39,126 nt of DNA from positions 1 through 39,126 of the forward strand of contig DAOVQG010000004.1 of the NCBI GenBank assembly GCA_030628805.1. Reading direction: 5' to 3'. The DNA is from JAGMDK01 sp023128695 (GTDB lineage Bacteria; Planctomycetota; Phycisphaerae; UBA1845; Fen-1342). Shown here piece after piece: positions 1 to 7,298 of the stretch. The notes beneath the pieces are model-generated. The model ran no database searches and was not told the DNA's origin. It worked only from the letters and a program-made list of their open reading frames with translations. The stretch's first letter is position 1. Each line of letters opens with the position of its first letter. The position numbers and the translations under genes are program-made.

Positions 1-119
1 CGAGCGAGGATGGGCAGTGGCACGTCCGCCCGCGAATTGCGTATCGGACGCCTGGACGCGGCCCTGACGGTCTAGCCGACATAGGGTAGGCTGGCAAATG
101 GGCGGTCGGTTATTTGTGG

Positions 120-138
120 CACAGGCGTCTCGCCTGTG
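120..138. repeat. Short hairpin repeat (CACAGGCG/CGCCTGTG)
   Basis: CACAGGCG at 120-127 and CGCCTGTG at 131-138 form a perfect 8-bp stem with a 3-base loop. Hairpins with this core are a familiar dispersed repeat in planctomycete-like genomes (from memory, not searched). Only one copy was noticed in this window. Confidence 0.6.
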
Positions 139-159
139 GGTCAGCCAGAGCCACCGCCG

Positions 160-181
160 GTCCGAAAACGGGTTTTCGGAC
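160..181. repeat. Perfect 9-bp hairpin
   Basis: GTCCGAAAA at 160-168 pairs with TTTTCGGAC at 173-181 around the loop CGGG. It lacks a following T-run, so it is not an obvious terminator in either direction. Confidence 0.6.
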
Positions 182-352
182 GTTCGGCCACGGCAAAATA
201 GGCAATCTGGGCAAGTTGTGAGGTGAAATGGCCCCCGGAAAAACCGTTTCCAAGCTGAGATCGACTCCCGCGCCTTACTTGGCGCAGGCACCCGCACCCA
301 AGCTGGGAGTCAGCGTCGACCTCAACAGGGATCGGGACCGCGTAAGCAGCTT

Positions 353-408
353 ACTCGGTCCCGATCCCGTGCTTACTCGGTCCCGACCTCACCGAGACTC
401 GGTCCCGA
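353..408. repeat. Three direct copies of ACTCGGTCCCGA
   Basis: The 12-mer ACTCGGTCCCGA occurs at 353-364, 375-386 and 397-408, at a regular 22-base period. A partial inverted match (ATCGGGACCG) lies at 331-340. Possible binding-site cluster or decayed tandem repeat; function unknown. Confidence 0.6.
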
Positions 409-681
409 CCTCAGTGAGATGCGGAGCCGACTCCAGTTAACCTGGGACCGAATCCAACTTGACGATCGACGATTGAAGACTGTTGCGGTCATCGCCTAGC
501 GGGTTCTCCCATCACGCAGTCCGTATTGGGGCGTAGGCCATGCTATGGGTGTATAATGGTGTGGGACCAAGCGGCCGACGGCCCATTTGGCGGGCCGCGC
601 AGAGCAGATGAGCCGCAATGACCGAGACGACGTTACCGTCGTGTCGCGTTCAAGGCTTTTATTGCAGAGGAACGTGCGAAG

Positions 682-903
682 ATGAAAACGAGAAACGTAA
701 CGCCCCCAGCCTTCGATTGCGGACTCGGGATGTGCCCAAGCATCCATGAGACGGATCGTAATACCTACCTGATCGTCGGGAAGCCAATTCCCCAGAGCGA
801 TTCCCATATCGATCACAGCAACGATGAAGTCGTGGTTGAAGTGCCGCGTGCGCTGCTCGACAGTTGGCGATGCTCCGCTCCCTCACAGAATCTCTACCCA
901 TAG
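682..903 (+). CDS. Small Cys-containing protein, unknown function (73 aa)
   Basis: A 73-residue protein starts at ATG 682, with GAGG at 667-670 as a somewhat distant ribosome-binding site. Its middle has the pattern C-P-S-I-H-E-T-D-R-N-T-Y-L-I-V-G, followed by an acidic hydrophobic stretch DEVVVEVPRALL. I have the impression of similar short 'Cys-Pro...ETDRGTY(L/V)...EVP' proteins in other bacteria, but I cannot name a family. Its TAG stop lies 8 bases before the preferred start of the symporter gene (912), so the two are probably co-transcribed. The composition is that of a real protein, and the frame ends exactly where the next gene begins. No domain-based function is assigned. Confidence 0.6.
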   Translation: MKTRNVTPPAFDCGLGMCPSIHETDRNTYLIVGKPIPQSDSHIDHSNDEVVVEVPRALLDSWRCSAPSQNLYP

Positions 904-911
904 GACCGAGT

Positions 912-2405
912 ATGCCTGCTACGTTCGAGTATGCGGTTGCTGCAGCAACGCTGCTGCTCTTTGCGGTCATCGCCCTTCGTGAAGTTCGCCGCGTCAAGTC
1001 GCCCCGCGATTATTTCCATGACTCCCGATTGCGGCCAGCCGTCTGGAGCTACGCAGCCGCGAATATCTCACTGGGCACGGGATTGGCTTATGCCCTGAGC
1101 GGTGGCCAACAGCTCGGCTTCTGGATGTTGCTCCCGCCCGCAGGTCTTCTTGCCGGGTATCTGACTCTTGCGTGGCTATGCTCGCGCATGGGGCAATCAA
1201 CGTTGAAGGCCCCCGATGTGCTACGGGGCTTCGCGGAAGAAATCGCACAGGATACAGGGAGGGCGAGCATACTCGCACCAACCCTCGTGCTCTCACTGTC
1301 ATTGGTCTTTTCCATCGCGCTAGCGTTTGAGCTCTTCATATCGTCCCGGCTGCTATGTAGCGTCCTTCTCGGGCAATCTGGACTGTGGTGGACACTGTGT
1401 ACGTCTTGGGTCGTGTTCGCCTTTGTACTCGTGTGGTGTACCGCGTCCGGGATTCGCGGTGTTTATGCTACCGATCGGCTGCAGCTTATTGGCACGTTCG
1501 TCCTTGTGATTCTGGTTCTGGTTGTGGCCGTTTCCACAGGCTTCACCCGAACCCCGCCTGCTCTCCAACTTGACGACCACAGTGCTCTGCCCTCATGGGC
1601 GGTCATCGGGGCAGTCGCCAGCGCCGCGGTTATGGCTTTTGCCACCCAGTTTTATAACATCCTAAACTGGGGCGCCATCTCCCAGATTGAGGAACGCGTC
1701 GCGGTTGCCCGGATGCTGAGACGTGTCGGGATCGTGACGTTCACAGCAATCCTGGGGATTGTGATCGCAGGCGCTACATATCGACCAGACGGAGCCGCCC
1801 TCGGGGACCCCTTGAGTTCCCTGCTCAGCGATTATCATGCGGCACGCGCGAACAGCCGGGCTCTATCGTGGATTCTTCCGGTGTTTGTTCTCCCGGGGCT
1901 GCTCGCAGTGCTGTTTTCGACTCTGGATTCTCTCGTCATCAACACAACACGTTTCATCTACGACCTCTTTCCAGGGCGCTCCTCAAAGAGCGAGCTTGGC
2001 TCGGACGAAAAGGCCGATGGACTAAGAAAGGCTCGACAGCTTACCGTAGCTGTTTACGCCGTTGTGTTTATCATGCTAACCGCCATGCACTTCCTGACAC
2101 CCAACTACTTCCGGCTTCTTCTTTCGGTATTCGCCGGCGCACCGGCATTCGCACCTCTACTTGCTGCCATCCTGTTCCTGCAACAACGCGGCCGATCGCT
2201 CGCAGTCTTCTCCAATAAGATCATTGCCATCTACGGAGCCATCTTCGTTGTCGGCACCTGCGTGGGGTGGACGGCTCTTGCGGCAGGTAAACCGTGGGCC
2301 GAGCGCGTGGGGTTGTGGGTATTTTGCGTGTCTCTCGTGTTCTCGCTGTTCTTGGGAATCATCGCTCACGGCCGACGGAAACCTGTAACGAGTGGAGGCT
2401 TGTGA
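912..2405 (+). CDS. Sodium:solute symporter (SSS) family-like transporter
   Basis: A polytopic membrane protein of about 497 aa with roughly 12-13 hydrophobic helices. Family hallmarks are the segment SGIRGVYATDRLQLIG (compare the G-G-x-x-A-V-x-x-T-D-x-x-Q pattern of SSS proteins) and, late in the protein, FSTLDSLVINTTRFIYD (compare F-S-T-x-D-S). The fold implies Na+-coupled uptake of a small solute across the inner membrane; the substrate cannot be read from the sequence. The frame is open to an ATG at 864, but ATG 912 is preferred because it begins directly at the first TM helix and follows the stop of the upstream gene. The stop at 2403-2405 abuts the ATG of the next gene with no gap, indicating an operon. 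Confidence 0.85.
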   Translation: MPATFEYAVAAATLLLFAVIALREVRRVKSPRDYFHDSRLRPAVWSYAAANISLGTGLAYALSGGQQLGFWMLLPPAGLLAGYLTLAWLCSRMGQSTLKAPDVLRGFAEEIAQDTGRASILAPTLVLSLSLVFSIALAFELFISSRLLCSVLLGQSGLWWTLCTSWVVFAFVLVWCTASGIRGVYATDRLQLIGTFVLVILVLVVAVSTGFTRTPPALQLDDHSALPSWAVIGAVASAAVMAFATQFYNILNWGAISQIEERVAVARMLRRVGIVTFTAILGIVIAGATYRPDGAALGDPLSSLLSDYHAARANSRALSWILPVFVLPGLLAVLFSTLDSLVINTTRFIYDLFPGRSSKSELGSDEKADGLRKARQLTVAVYAVVFIMLTAMHFLTPNYFRLLLSVFAGAPAFAPLLAAILFLQQRGRSLAVFSNKIIAIYGAIFVVGTCVGWTALAAGKPWAERVGLWVFCVSLVFSLFLGIIAHGRRKPVTSGGL

Positions 2406-3080
2406 ATGGCTGACGATCATCTGGCGAAGAAGAAGGGTAGCGCTCTCGTCTTCTGGCTTATTGTCGGCGGTGTTGTATTGTTCGTGTTGATTGCCTTCGC
2501 GGGCTATGTGGTAGGTCTCCGTGCGTACTCGATTTCCGCAGAGGAGTACACGGCTGCTAACCAGAAGTGGTCGTTTCTTGGCACTGTCGGTGATTCGTTC
2601 GGCGTGATCAACGCATTTTTCAGCGGGTCTGCGTTGATCGGCGTTGTGGTCGCCCTTATCTACCAAAGGCGTGAGTTGAGACACCAACTGGACGAATTGA
2701 GGGAATCGGTCGAGAACCAGGGTAAACAGCTGCATTACACAGCGCAAGCCCAGCACTTGAAGACGTGTAGGGAGCTTGTGCTGCTTGGCCTAGGGGACGA
2801 CAGATTTACGTCCTGGATGGGAAACGCAACTTGGAACCACAAGGATCGTTTCATTCAGTTGTGGATCAACCACTATTTCCTTGCTTGGCAAGCGCACGAT
2901 CGGAAGTTGTGCAGTGGTGAGTACTGGCAAGCGATGAAGAAGGAGATAAAGGACTTATTTCAGCATGGCGACACGCAAACGTGGTGGGCTTCACACAAGG
3001 CACCGCATTATACGCCGCAGTATGTCAACGTTATTGATACTCTGATAGCTGATAACAACGCCGGGGACCACTGCTCTTGA
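2406..3080 (+). CDS. Two-TM membrane protein with coiled coil, unknown function
   Basis: A 224-aa protein whose ATG follows the symporter stop directly. TM helix 1 is near residues 12-35 and TM helix 2 near 66-86. A charged coiled coil (about 88-115; RRELRHQLDELRESVENQ) and a soluble helical domain with many Trp and His residues follow. Proteins with two TMs, a short coiled coil and a C-terminal helical domain are common in bacterial accessory regions; I do not recognise a named family. Tight coupling to the transporter suggests it acts with it or regulates it, which is inference only. Confidence 0.75.
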   Translation: MADDHLAKKKGSALVFWLIVGGVVLFVLIAFAGYVVGLRAYSISAEEYTAANQKWSFLGTVGDSFGVINAFFSGSALIGVVVALIYQRRELRHQLDELRESVENQGKQLHYTAQAQHLKTCRELVLLGLGDDRFTSWMGNATWNHKDRFIQLWINHYFLAWQAHDRKLCSGEYWQAMKKEIKDLFQHGDTQTWWASHKAPHYTPQYVNVIDTLIADNNAGDHCS

Positions 3081-3323
3081 GCAGTGCGTTCGCGAGGTGA
3101 CGGTTCCGCCCAGAGCACTGCTGACCCTTCGGCTGCGTCGTACGCGTCCCGAGCATTGCCGACAGCCGTTCCGAACACTTCTCGTGCAAGCTCGCCAGAG
3201 CCGTGGGTTATCCAGCTTGGTATGTGGGCGTCGACTGGTCGCGTCCCGGAGTAGGTCCCGGACTTTGGTGGGCAAGCTCCTGAACCGGGGCCCTGTCCTT
3301 TGGTAGATCACTGTCGCCCTGTG
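3081..3323. other. Noncoding stretch before the hairpin element
   Basis: No gene is supported here. The frame downstream of the previous stop continues for ~55 Ser/Ala/Pro-rich codons without a start codon or ribosome-binding site, and the opposite strand is only passively open. Its GC-rich short inverted repeats make it a possible 5' part of the structured region that follows. Confidence 0.4.
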
Positions 3324-3454
3324 GTCTGCCGCAAGCAGCCGTCGTCGTCGGGTTCTCACTGAACGCGGGACCCGACGATGATGGCTTAGGCAGACTGCCA
3401 ACGCGGCTGCGGCTGTGCCGCCGCCCCCCTGCCGGTAATGCCTGAGTCAGAGGG
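3324..3454 (+). repeat. Paired-hairpin element, copy 1
   Basis: A long hairpin runs from 3324 to 3395. The outer stem is GTCTGCC (3324-3330) with GGCAGAC (3389-3395); the inner 18-base arms are 3338-3355 and 3368-3385, joined by Watson-Crick and G-U pairs. After a GC-rich spacer comes a 28-base motif (3427-3454) that starts CCCTGCCGGTAATGCC and ends in AGGG. The same two parts, in the same order and spacing class, recur at 17179-17328. In the 28-base motif the two copies differ at only two positions, and these are paired: CTG/CAG here, CCG/CGG there. That compensatory change suggests selection on RNA (or single-strand DNA) structure. This copy is followed by GGGTTTTTACC, so a terminator role is possible. 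Confidence 0.75.
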
Positions 3455-3561
3455 TTTTTACCTTACCACCAGAGAACTTTGAGCGTCAAACAGCGAGAAG
3501 AGCGTTAGCTGCCGGCTTTCGGCTGCGGCTGGTTTGCGTGCTTGCTTTTTCCTCATTCTGA

Positions 3562-3634
3562 GTCCTCTCGCAAAAAGGTTGGCCCGGTTTCCTTCGCCGG
3601 AAGCTGAGGGAACCAGGCCAACCGCCGAGAGGAC
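3562..3634 (+). ncRNA. Long stem-loop just upstream of domain V
   Basis: GTCCTCTCG (3562-3570) pairs perfectly with CGAGAGGAC (3626-3634). Inside it GTTGGCC (3578-3584) pairs with GGCCAAC (3616-3622) and GGTT (3586-3589) with AACC (3611-3614). It lies 32 bases before the group II domain V, the position expected for an ORF-less domain IV. That assignment is inference from position. Confidence 0.55.
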
Positions 3635-3666
3635 GGCCATATCACCCGTCACGCTGGAGGCACGTA

Positions 3667-3744
3667 GAGCCGGATGCGTGGAGACACGCTTGTCCGGTTC
3701 GAGGGAGGCTCCTGTAAGTAAAGCTCGTCAACGAGTCAATCTAC
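3667..3744 (+). ncRNA. Group II intron domains V and VI (no intron-encoded protein)
   Basis: Bases 3667-3700 form a textbook 34-nt domain V. Lower stem GAGCCGGA (3667-3674) pairs with TCCGGTTC (3693-3700). A U-G pair (3675/3692) and a two-base bulge (3690-3691) follow, then upper stem GCGTG/CACGC (3676-3680/3685-3689) with a GAGA (GNRA-type) tetraloop. The catalytic AGC triad is at 3668-3670. A domain VI-like hairpin follows, with CTCG/CGAG (3724-3727/3732-3735), an unpaired A at 3738 suitable as branch point and a 3' AC at 3743-3744. No reverse transcriptase gene is present and I could not find a GUGYG 5' end. It is therefore an ORF-less, degenerate or partial intron, or a group II-derived RNA. 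Confidence 0.8.
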
Positions 3745-3745
3745 A

Positions 3746-4690
3746 GGTTCTATCCCATGGTCCACGCGGGAACGTGGGCGATCGGGACAGACTGAGCTTC
3801 GGCTCAGCCGCAGTGCTCGAAGTGGGTGACGCTGCTGATGCAGCTAATCCCCCCAGGGGGTTCGGACCACAGCCATTTCGGCGAATCGGGTGAGAGTCCC
3901 GTCAGGTTCGTTCAACCTTGGCCGTCGTGGGGAGCTTGCGTGCGGCGACGTACGCAACCGGGCGGATGACAACGCTCGGCGATCGGCCGAAATAGCCGAC
4001 GGTGAATAGCTCAACCATGAAAGGGGCGTCAAGCCCTTGGCGGTGAATGCAGTCGGAGACGGTGCCGAACCGCGTTAGAAAGACCTTGGCTGGTGGGTAA
4101 GGGGAAGCTTCTAGGTTCTGCCCCCAGAAATCGTGCGCCTGCGGCGCGCGGAGACTATGCCGGAGCGGGAGCCCCGGACATACGGCCATTTGGTCAAGCG
4201 ACGTGACCGGCTGCGTGAAGAGTATTGCTAACCGAGGAAGGACTTGGGCTGCCGGGGTGATGCTCGGTGCCTGCTGTGTCAGGCAGGTGATTCAAACGCC
4301 CAAGTCTGGGAGTGTGCCGCAAGTAGAAGCGCGCGGGAGCGCGACGGTGTCCGCTGCAAGGCAGTGGCGGCCCGTTCGGGTGCTTACGGGTGGTGCCGGG
4401 CATGAAACCGACGACGAAAGCGGCGACGTGCGTTTTCTCATGTTGATGATGCGGCCGGCTGGGCGGACGGGGGTGAGAATCCCCGTCTGCCCCGGGCCGG
4501 CTCCTCGGGAGAGGTTCGAAGCAGCGGTCAGACGAGACCGGCTCGGGAGGGCCGGCGTCGTCTGAAGGTAATTCTGGCGGTGAACAGGGACGGTGCGTCC
4601 GCTGTTCGCCGGGGTTTTGTGCAGCGCTACTCCTATGAATTAGGGCGCTGCAAATAAGGAATCTAGCCGTACGACGGCGACGATTCCCGA
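3746..4690 (+). ncRNA. Candidate large structured RNA, unknown class
   Basis: This stretch has no credible ORF but many perfect, closely packed stems. Examples: CTGAGC-UUCG-GCTCAG (3792-3807); CGGG/CCCG (3887-3890/3898-3901); GACTTGGGC/GCCCAAGTC (4241-4249/4298-4306); CGCGC-GGGA-GCGCG (4330-4343); a 7-bp stem at 4351-4367; a 12-bp stem 4461-4472/4481-4492 capped by GTGAGAAT inside GCCGGC/GCCGGC; CCTC-GGGA-GAGG (4503-4514); CAGACGA/TCGTCTG (4529-4535/4558-4564); GAACAG/CTGTTC (4582-4587/4602-4607); GCAGCGC/GCGCTGC (4621-4627/4645-4651); GGAATC/GATTCC (4658-4663/4682-4687). GNRA-type GGGA and UUCG loops argue for a folded RNA on the plus strand. The GGGTGAGA(A/G)TCCC loops recall the start of group II domain I, but no full intron architecture was traced. 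It leads into the gene at 4845. Confidence 0.6.
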
Positions 4691-4793
4691 TGGAGGTAAC
4701 GAGACATGGTTTGATGGTTTGCCGGCCCGTGCGCGTCGAGGCGAGACCGTACACGGCCGCTGAGGTTTCATCGGAAGGTCAGCAAGGGCTTTC

Positions 4794-4819
4794 GAGGATT
4801 GTGCCCATGAACAATCCTC
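4794..4819 (+). promoter_or_regulatory. Perfect 9-bp hairpin upstream of a ribosome-binding site
   Basis: GAGGATTGT (4794-4802) pairs with ACAATCCTC (4811-4819) around an 8-base loop. It ends 15 bases before the GGAGGG ribosome-binding site of the 4845 gene. There is no U-run, so a translational or processing role fits better than termination. Confidence 0.5.
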
Positions 4820-4844
4820 ATCACTTCAACAAACGGAGGGAAAG

Positions 4845-5549
4845 ATGATGTATCGAAATATAGCAACCTCAGAGGCTGGATTCGTCCAGCAGTTGGCGGT
4901 CGGGTACGTGAATCACGGATACTGGTTCTACGTGACCGGCTGCGTTCCGGATCAAAAGCAACCCGAACTGATCGACCAAAAGCTGATCGAGAAGTACGAC
5001 ATCGCCGTCTCAAAATGGACCCGGGCGCGCCGTAAGCGGCAGGGCCTGGCAAACGTTCACTACCTGCGACACGAGGAGTTCTTCGTGCTCATCGCCACGA
5101 AGGGCGTGCATCGGATCTTCGAAGAAGAACGAACAGTCATTCGGGACGTTCGCCGAGAGCCCATCCACTTCGCCGGATACAGCATCGGGTACAAGCTCGG
5201 AGCGGATGGCAAGTGGCACGCATCAGTGCGAATCCACCCGGTCGAGTACAAGCTGCTGAAGGACTACTGCCTGGAGTTTGCAGCCCGGCGGTCCGTCATC
5301 CAACTCGCCGAGGAGTTTCAGCGACTGCCATTCGAGCCGTACGCGCCAGTCCGTCGACAGCTTCTCTGCATCCTCCGCGCGGTGAACATAGCTCGAAAAA
5401 AGGCCGGATTTATGGCCGTCGATCATGTGGCCTTACGGCTGAGAAGACACGTTGTCAGGCCGTTCGCCGAAATTCGCGGCGAGCACGGGGACCTGGGGCA
5501 GGTAGTGCCGCGCGCGTCTGTTAGCGGGTTTCGAGAGGCAGTCCGATGA
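4845..5549 (+). CDS. Basic protein of unknown function, linked to the structured RNA
   Basis: A 234-aa, Arg/Lys-rich soluble protein. GGAGGG at 4835-4840 serves either ATG 4845 or ATG 4848. Motifs likely to be conserved are GYWFYVTG (about 23-30), RARRKRQGLANVHYLRHEEF (60s-70s), VLIATKGVHRIFEEE, RDVRREPIHFAGYSIGY, and PFEPYAPVRRQLLCILRAVN towards the C terminus. I have a memory impression of similar orphan proteins in planctomycete-like genomes but know no named domain or function. Its charge, the aromatic motif blocks and its place straight after about 1 kb of folded RNA suggest an RNA-binding partner or mobility protein; this is inference. The gene is intact, with no frameshift. Confidence 0.75.
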   Translation: MMYRNIATSEAGFVQQLAVGYVNHGYWFYVTGCVPDQKQPELIDQKLIEKYDIAVSKWTRARRKRQGLANVHYLRHEEFFVLIATKGVHRIFEEERTVIRDVRREPIHFAGYSIGYKLGADGKWHASVRIHPVEYKLLKDYCLEFAARRSVIQLAEEFQRLPFEPYAPVRRQLLCILRAVNIARKKAGFMAVDHVALRLRRHVVRPFAEIRGEHGDLGQVVPRASVSGFREAVR

Positions 5550-5624
5550 GCGATCAGGCGGCCGTCCAAGCTGCTCACCTAAACGACAGTTGATTCCGTG
5601 GCGTATCTGTCCGAGAATCAAAGC

Positions 5625-6101
5625 ATGAGTAAGAAGGGACGTCGAATGTCCCCGGAGCAACGCCGGCGGGTGATGTCGAGCATTCGCAAGACGGACACGA
5701 AACCCGAGTTGGTGCTACGGTCCGCGCTTTGGGCGGCTGGTTTGCGGGGATGGCGGTGCCACGTTCGCATGGTCGGAACGCCGGATGTCGTTTTTACGCG
5801 CTGGAAGTTGGCAGTGTTTGTTGATGGTGTGTGGTGGCACGGCCACCCGGACTATCTGCCGAACGGTCGACGTGGACCGTATTGGGATCAGAAGATTGCG
5901 GGCAACGTTGAACGCGACCACGAGGTCACGCGTCAGCTTGAAGAAACTGGCTGGGTCGTTTTGAGGTTCTGGGATATCGATGTTCTCGCGAATCCAGCCA
6001 AGGCCGCGGAAGATGTCAAGCGGAAGGTCCAGAAGCTCCGCCGGCTCGATAACCTCTCCCCTACTGAAGAGCCACCGAGAGGAACAGTTTGCCGAGTGTA
6101 A
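5625..6101 (+). CDS. Vsr-like DNA endonuclease
   Basis: A 158-aa nuclease of the very-short-patch-repair fold (PD-(D/E)XK-like). It starts MSKKGRRMSPEQRRRVMSSI, with the typical KTDTKPE segment (22-28). The active-site Asp is in GTPDVVF (D54), followed by VFVDGVWWHGH with His72 and His74. Classic Vsr nicks at T:G mismatches made by deamination of 5-methylcytosine, which suits the C5 methylase in the same island. The zinc-binding cysteines of E. coli Vsr are absent (the only Cys are near 45 and 156), so this is the shortened form found with restriction systems. ATG 5625 is preferred over an earlier in-frame start at 5598 because homology begins there. It converges on the minus-strand nuclease operon. 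Confidence 0.85.
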   Translation: MSKKGRRMSPEQRRRVMSSIRKTDTKPELVLRSALWAAGLRGWRCHVRMVGTPDVVFTRWKLAVFVDGVWWHGHPDYLPNGRRGPYWDQKIAGNVERDHEVTRQLEETGWVVLRFWDIDVLANPAKAAEDVKRKVQKLRRLDNLSPTEEPPRGTVCRV

Positions 6102-6102
6102 A

Positions 6103-6282
6103 TCAGCGAGGTGCAATCAAAGCAGCGAAGAGACTGCCTGGTGCGAGCCAGCCTGATAGATCCAGCTTGGGCGTGTGCGTCAAGTCCGCGCGAAAGACCA
6201 CGTTAGTGACCTCTTCCGGAGTCGGGATCTCAACTGACGGAGTGTCCGCTACGTCGAAGAAACGGATCGAATCGATCGCTGA
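6103..6282 (-). pseudogene. C-terminal remnant of a second PD-(D/E)XK (DUF4420-like) gene
   Basis: Directly after the TGA of the nuclease gene at 6283, the same minus-strand frame stays open for 59 codons to a TGA at 6103-6105. The peptide (IDSIRFFDVADTPSVE... then EEVTNVVFRADL...) resembles the last part of the intact nuclease (ESLAFYRAVDIPRP... then GVSQIQFRSDLS...). Shared positions are S-x-x-F, D-x-P, V-x-x-x-x-F-R-x-D-L, P and D-x-S. There is no start codon with a ribosome-binding site. The simplest reading is a tandem duplicate that lost all but its 3' end. Translational readthrough of the TGA is a less likely alternative. Confidence 0.6.
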
Positions 6283-7284
6283 TCATGCCAATCCGAGGCA
6301 GGTTTGGTGCAACTCGCCCGAAGGTGGCAGCGTACTTGGATCAACTGGCTCAGCAAGACTCAAGTCAGAACGAAACTGGATTTGCGAGACGCCGCGTGGG
6401 CAGTTCGGCGACGGGCGCGGAATGTCTACAGCGCGGTAGAACGCCAGGGACTCGACGGCGAGATCCCAATCGAACGCTGATGCTCGCCCTGCAGAGAGGT
6501 CTTCACCAAGAGACTCGACGCAGACACGCTCGATCTTCAAGCGGGTATCAGAGCTTGAAGCCGCATCGCTCACGCGATCCCACAAATCCCCAAGCGTGAT
6601 TCCATTGGTTTGGTCCTCAACATGAACCGAGGCAATGAGAACGGACGCCCCGCTCGGTGGATAGACTTGCTCGAAGCTGAATACATGATCACGTGATCGA
6701 GTGGACGACGACTTTACCTCCAGTCGCTCATTGTCCCGACTGAAGTCGAAGCGCTCCGCGGGATTGCTGTGCCAGGTATCGATCATCATGGGCGGATCGC
6801 TCGCGGCCAGGATGACAAACAACTCAGCCCAAAGGCCGCGTATCGTCTGCGCACGAGGGCGTCGCACAAGGCGGAACAGAGCAACAAGACGATCGACAAG
6901 TTCTGTCAGATCCCTCGCCTTCACGTGGCGATCCAACCCTATGAGCGCTCCAGCGATCGTACGCAAGAAGCAGGCCTGAACTTCAGCGTCCGTGCTGAGA
7001 CATTGGATAATCGAGTACCTTGCGACTGCTGCGTCGCCGTCCGGACGAGTGAGCCGGCACCGAACATTGTGCTCTACTCTCAAGTTCTCGAGGCCGACCG
7101 TCAGAGGGCGGTCAGTTCCTTGCCCGCCGTGAACAGCAACAAGCACCGCGGGCAAGCCCGCGTCGCTCTTGCCCATGTGCCATTGCGTTCTATCCGGGAT
7201 CGGCGCGGTGTTGAATGCCGCCGCGCCAGCCGAATCCGACCTTGGCGTCGAGAGTTGCTGGAAGATTGTGATCAAATCGTCCAT
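6283..7284 (-). CDS. PD-(D/E)XK nuclease-type protein (DUF4420-like)
   Basis: A 333-aa predicted DNA endonuclease. The nuclease core lies at about residues 149-195. It comprises GLWAELFVI with Glu154, then RFDFSRD with Asp180, then LEVKSSS with Glu189 and Lys191, the E...D...ExK arrangement of this superfamily. The start ATG at 7284 is preceded by AAGGA 9 bases upstream, inside the end of the Z1 gene, so translation is coupled. It is the last gene of the minus-strand C5-MTase/MORC/Z1/nuclease operon and is likely the effector that cleaves DNA, directed by the two ATPases (inference). A decayed paralogue tail lies just downstream. Confidence 0.85.
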   Translation of the reverse strand: MDDLITIFQQLSTPRSDSAGAAAFNTAPIPDRTQWHMGKSDAGLPAVLVAVHGGQGTDRPLTVGLENLRVEHNVRCRLTRPDGDAAVARYSIIQCLSTDAEVQACFLRTIAGALIGLDRHVKARDLTELVDRLVALFRLVRRPRAQTIRGLWAELFVILAASDPPMMIDTWHSNPAERFDFSRDNERLEVKSSSTRSRDHVFSFEQVYPPSGASVLIASVHVEDQTNGITLGDLWDRVSDAASSSDTRLKIERVCVESLGEDLSAGRASAFDWDLAVESLAFYRAVDIPRPSPNCPRGVSQIQFRSDLSLAEPVDPSTLPPSGELHQTCLGLA

Positions 7285-7298
7285 GAGCAGCCGTCCTT

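Larger units (their letters stand above)
1..681. other. Noncoding leader region with small repeats
   Basis: I see no convincing complete gene here. Two plus-strand frames are open from the left edge, to stops near 75 and 89, so the first ~90 bases may hold the 3' end of a gene cut by the window. The rest contains two perfect hairpins and a small cluster of direct repeats, listed separately. A perfect TATAAT lies at 552-557, upstream of the gene at 682, but no good -35 box sits at the usual spacing. A 70-codon open frame from 228 is rich in Pro, Arg and Ser and lies across the repeats, so I do not call it. Confidence 0.6.

Noticed and set aside
353..408. Possible CRISPR-like array
   Set aside because: There are only three 12-base units with ~10-base spacers and no cas genes; too short for CRISPR.
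2157..2756. 199-codon minus-strand frame across the symporter/membrane protein junction
   Set aside because: It spans the junction of two well-supported plus-strand genes and shows no motif.
4576..4619. Rho-independent terminator
   Set aside because: The stem is strong but is followed by only four T residues and then more stems, so it is treated as part of the structured RNA.
3458..4754. Short ORFs on both strands within the structured region
   Set aside because: They are Arg/Pro-rich, lack ribosome-binding sites, and cross many perfect RNA stems; RNA structure explains the sequence better.
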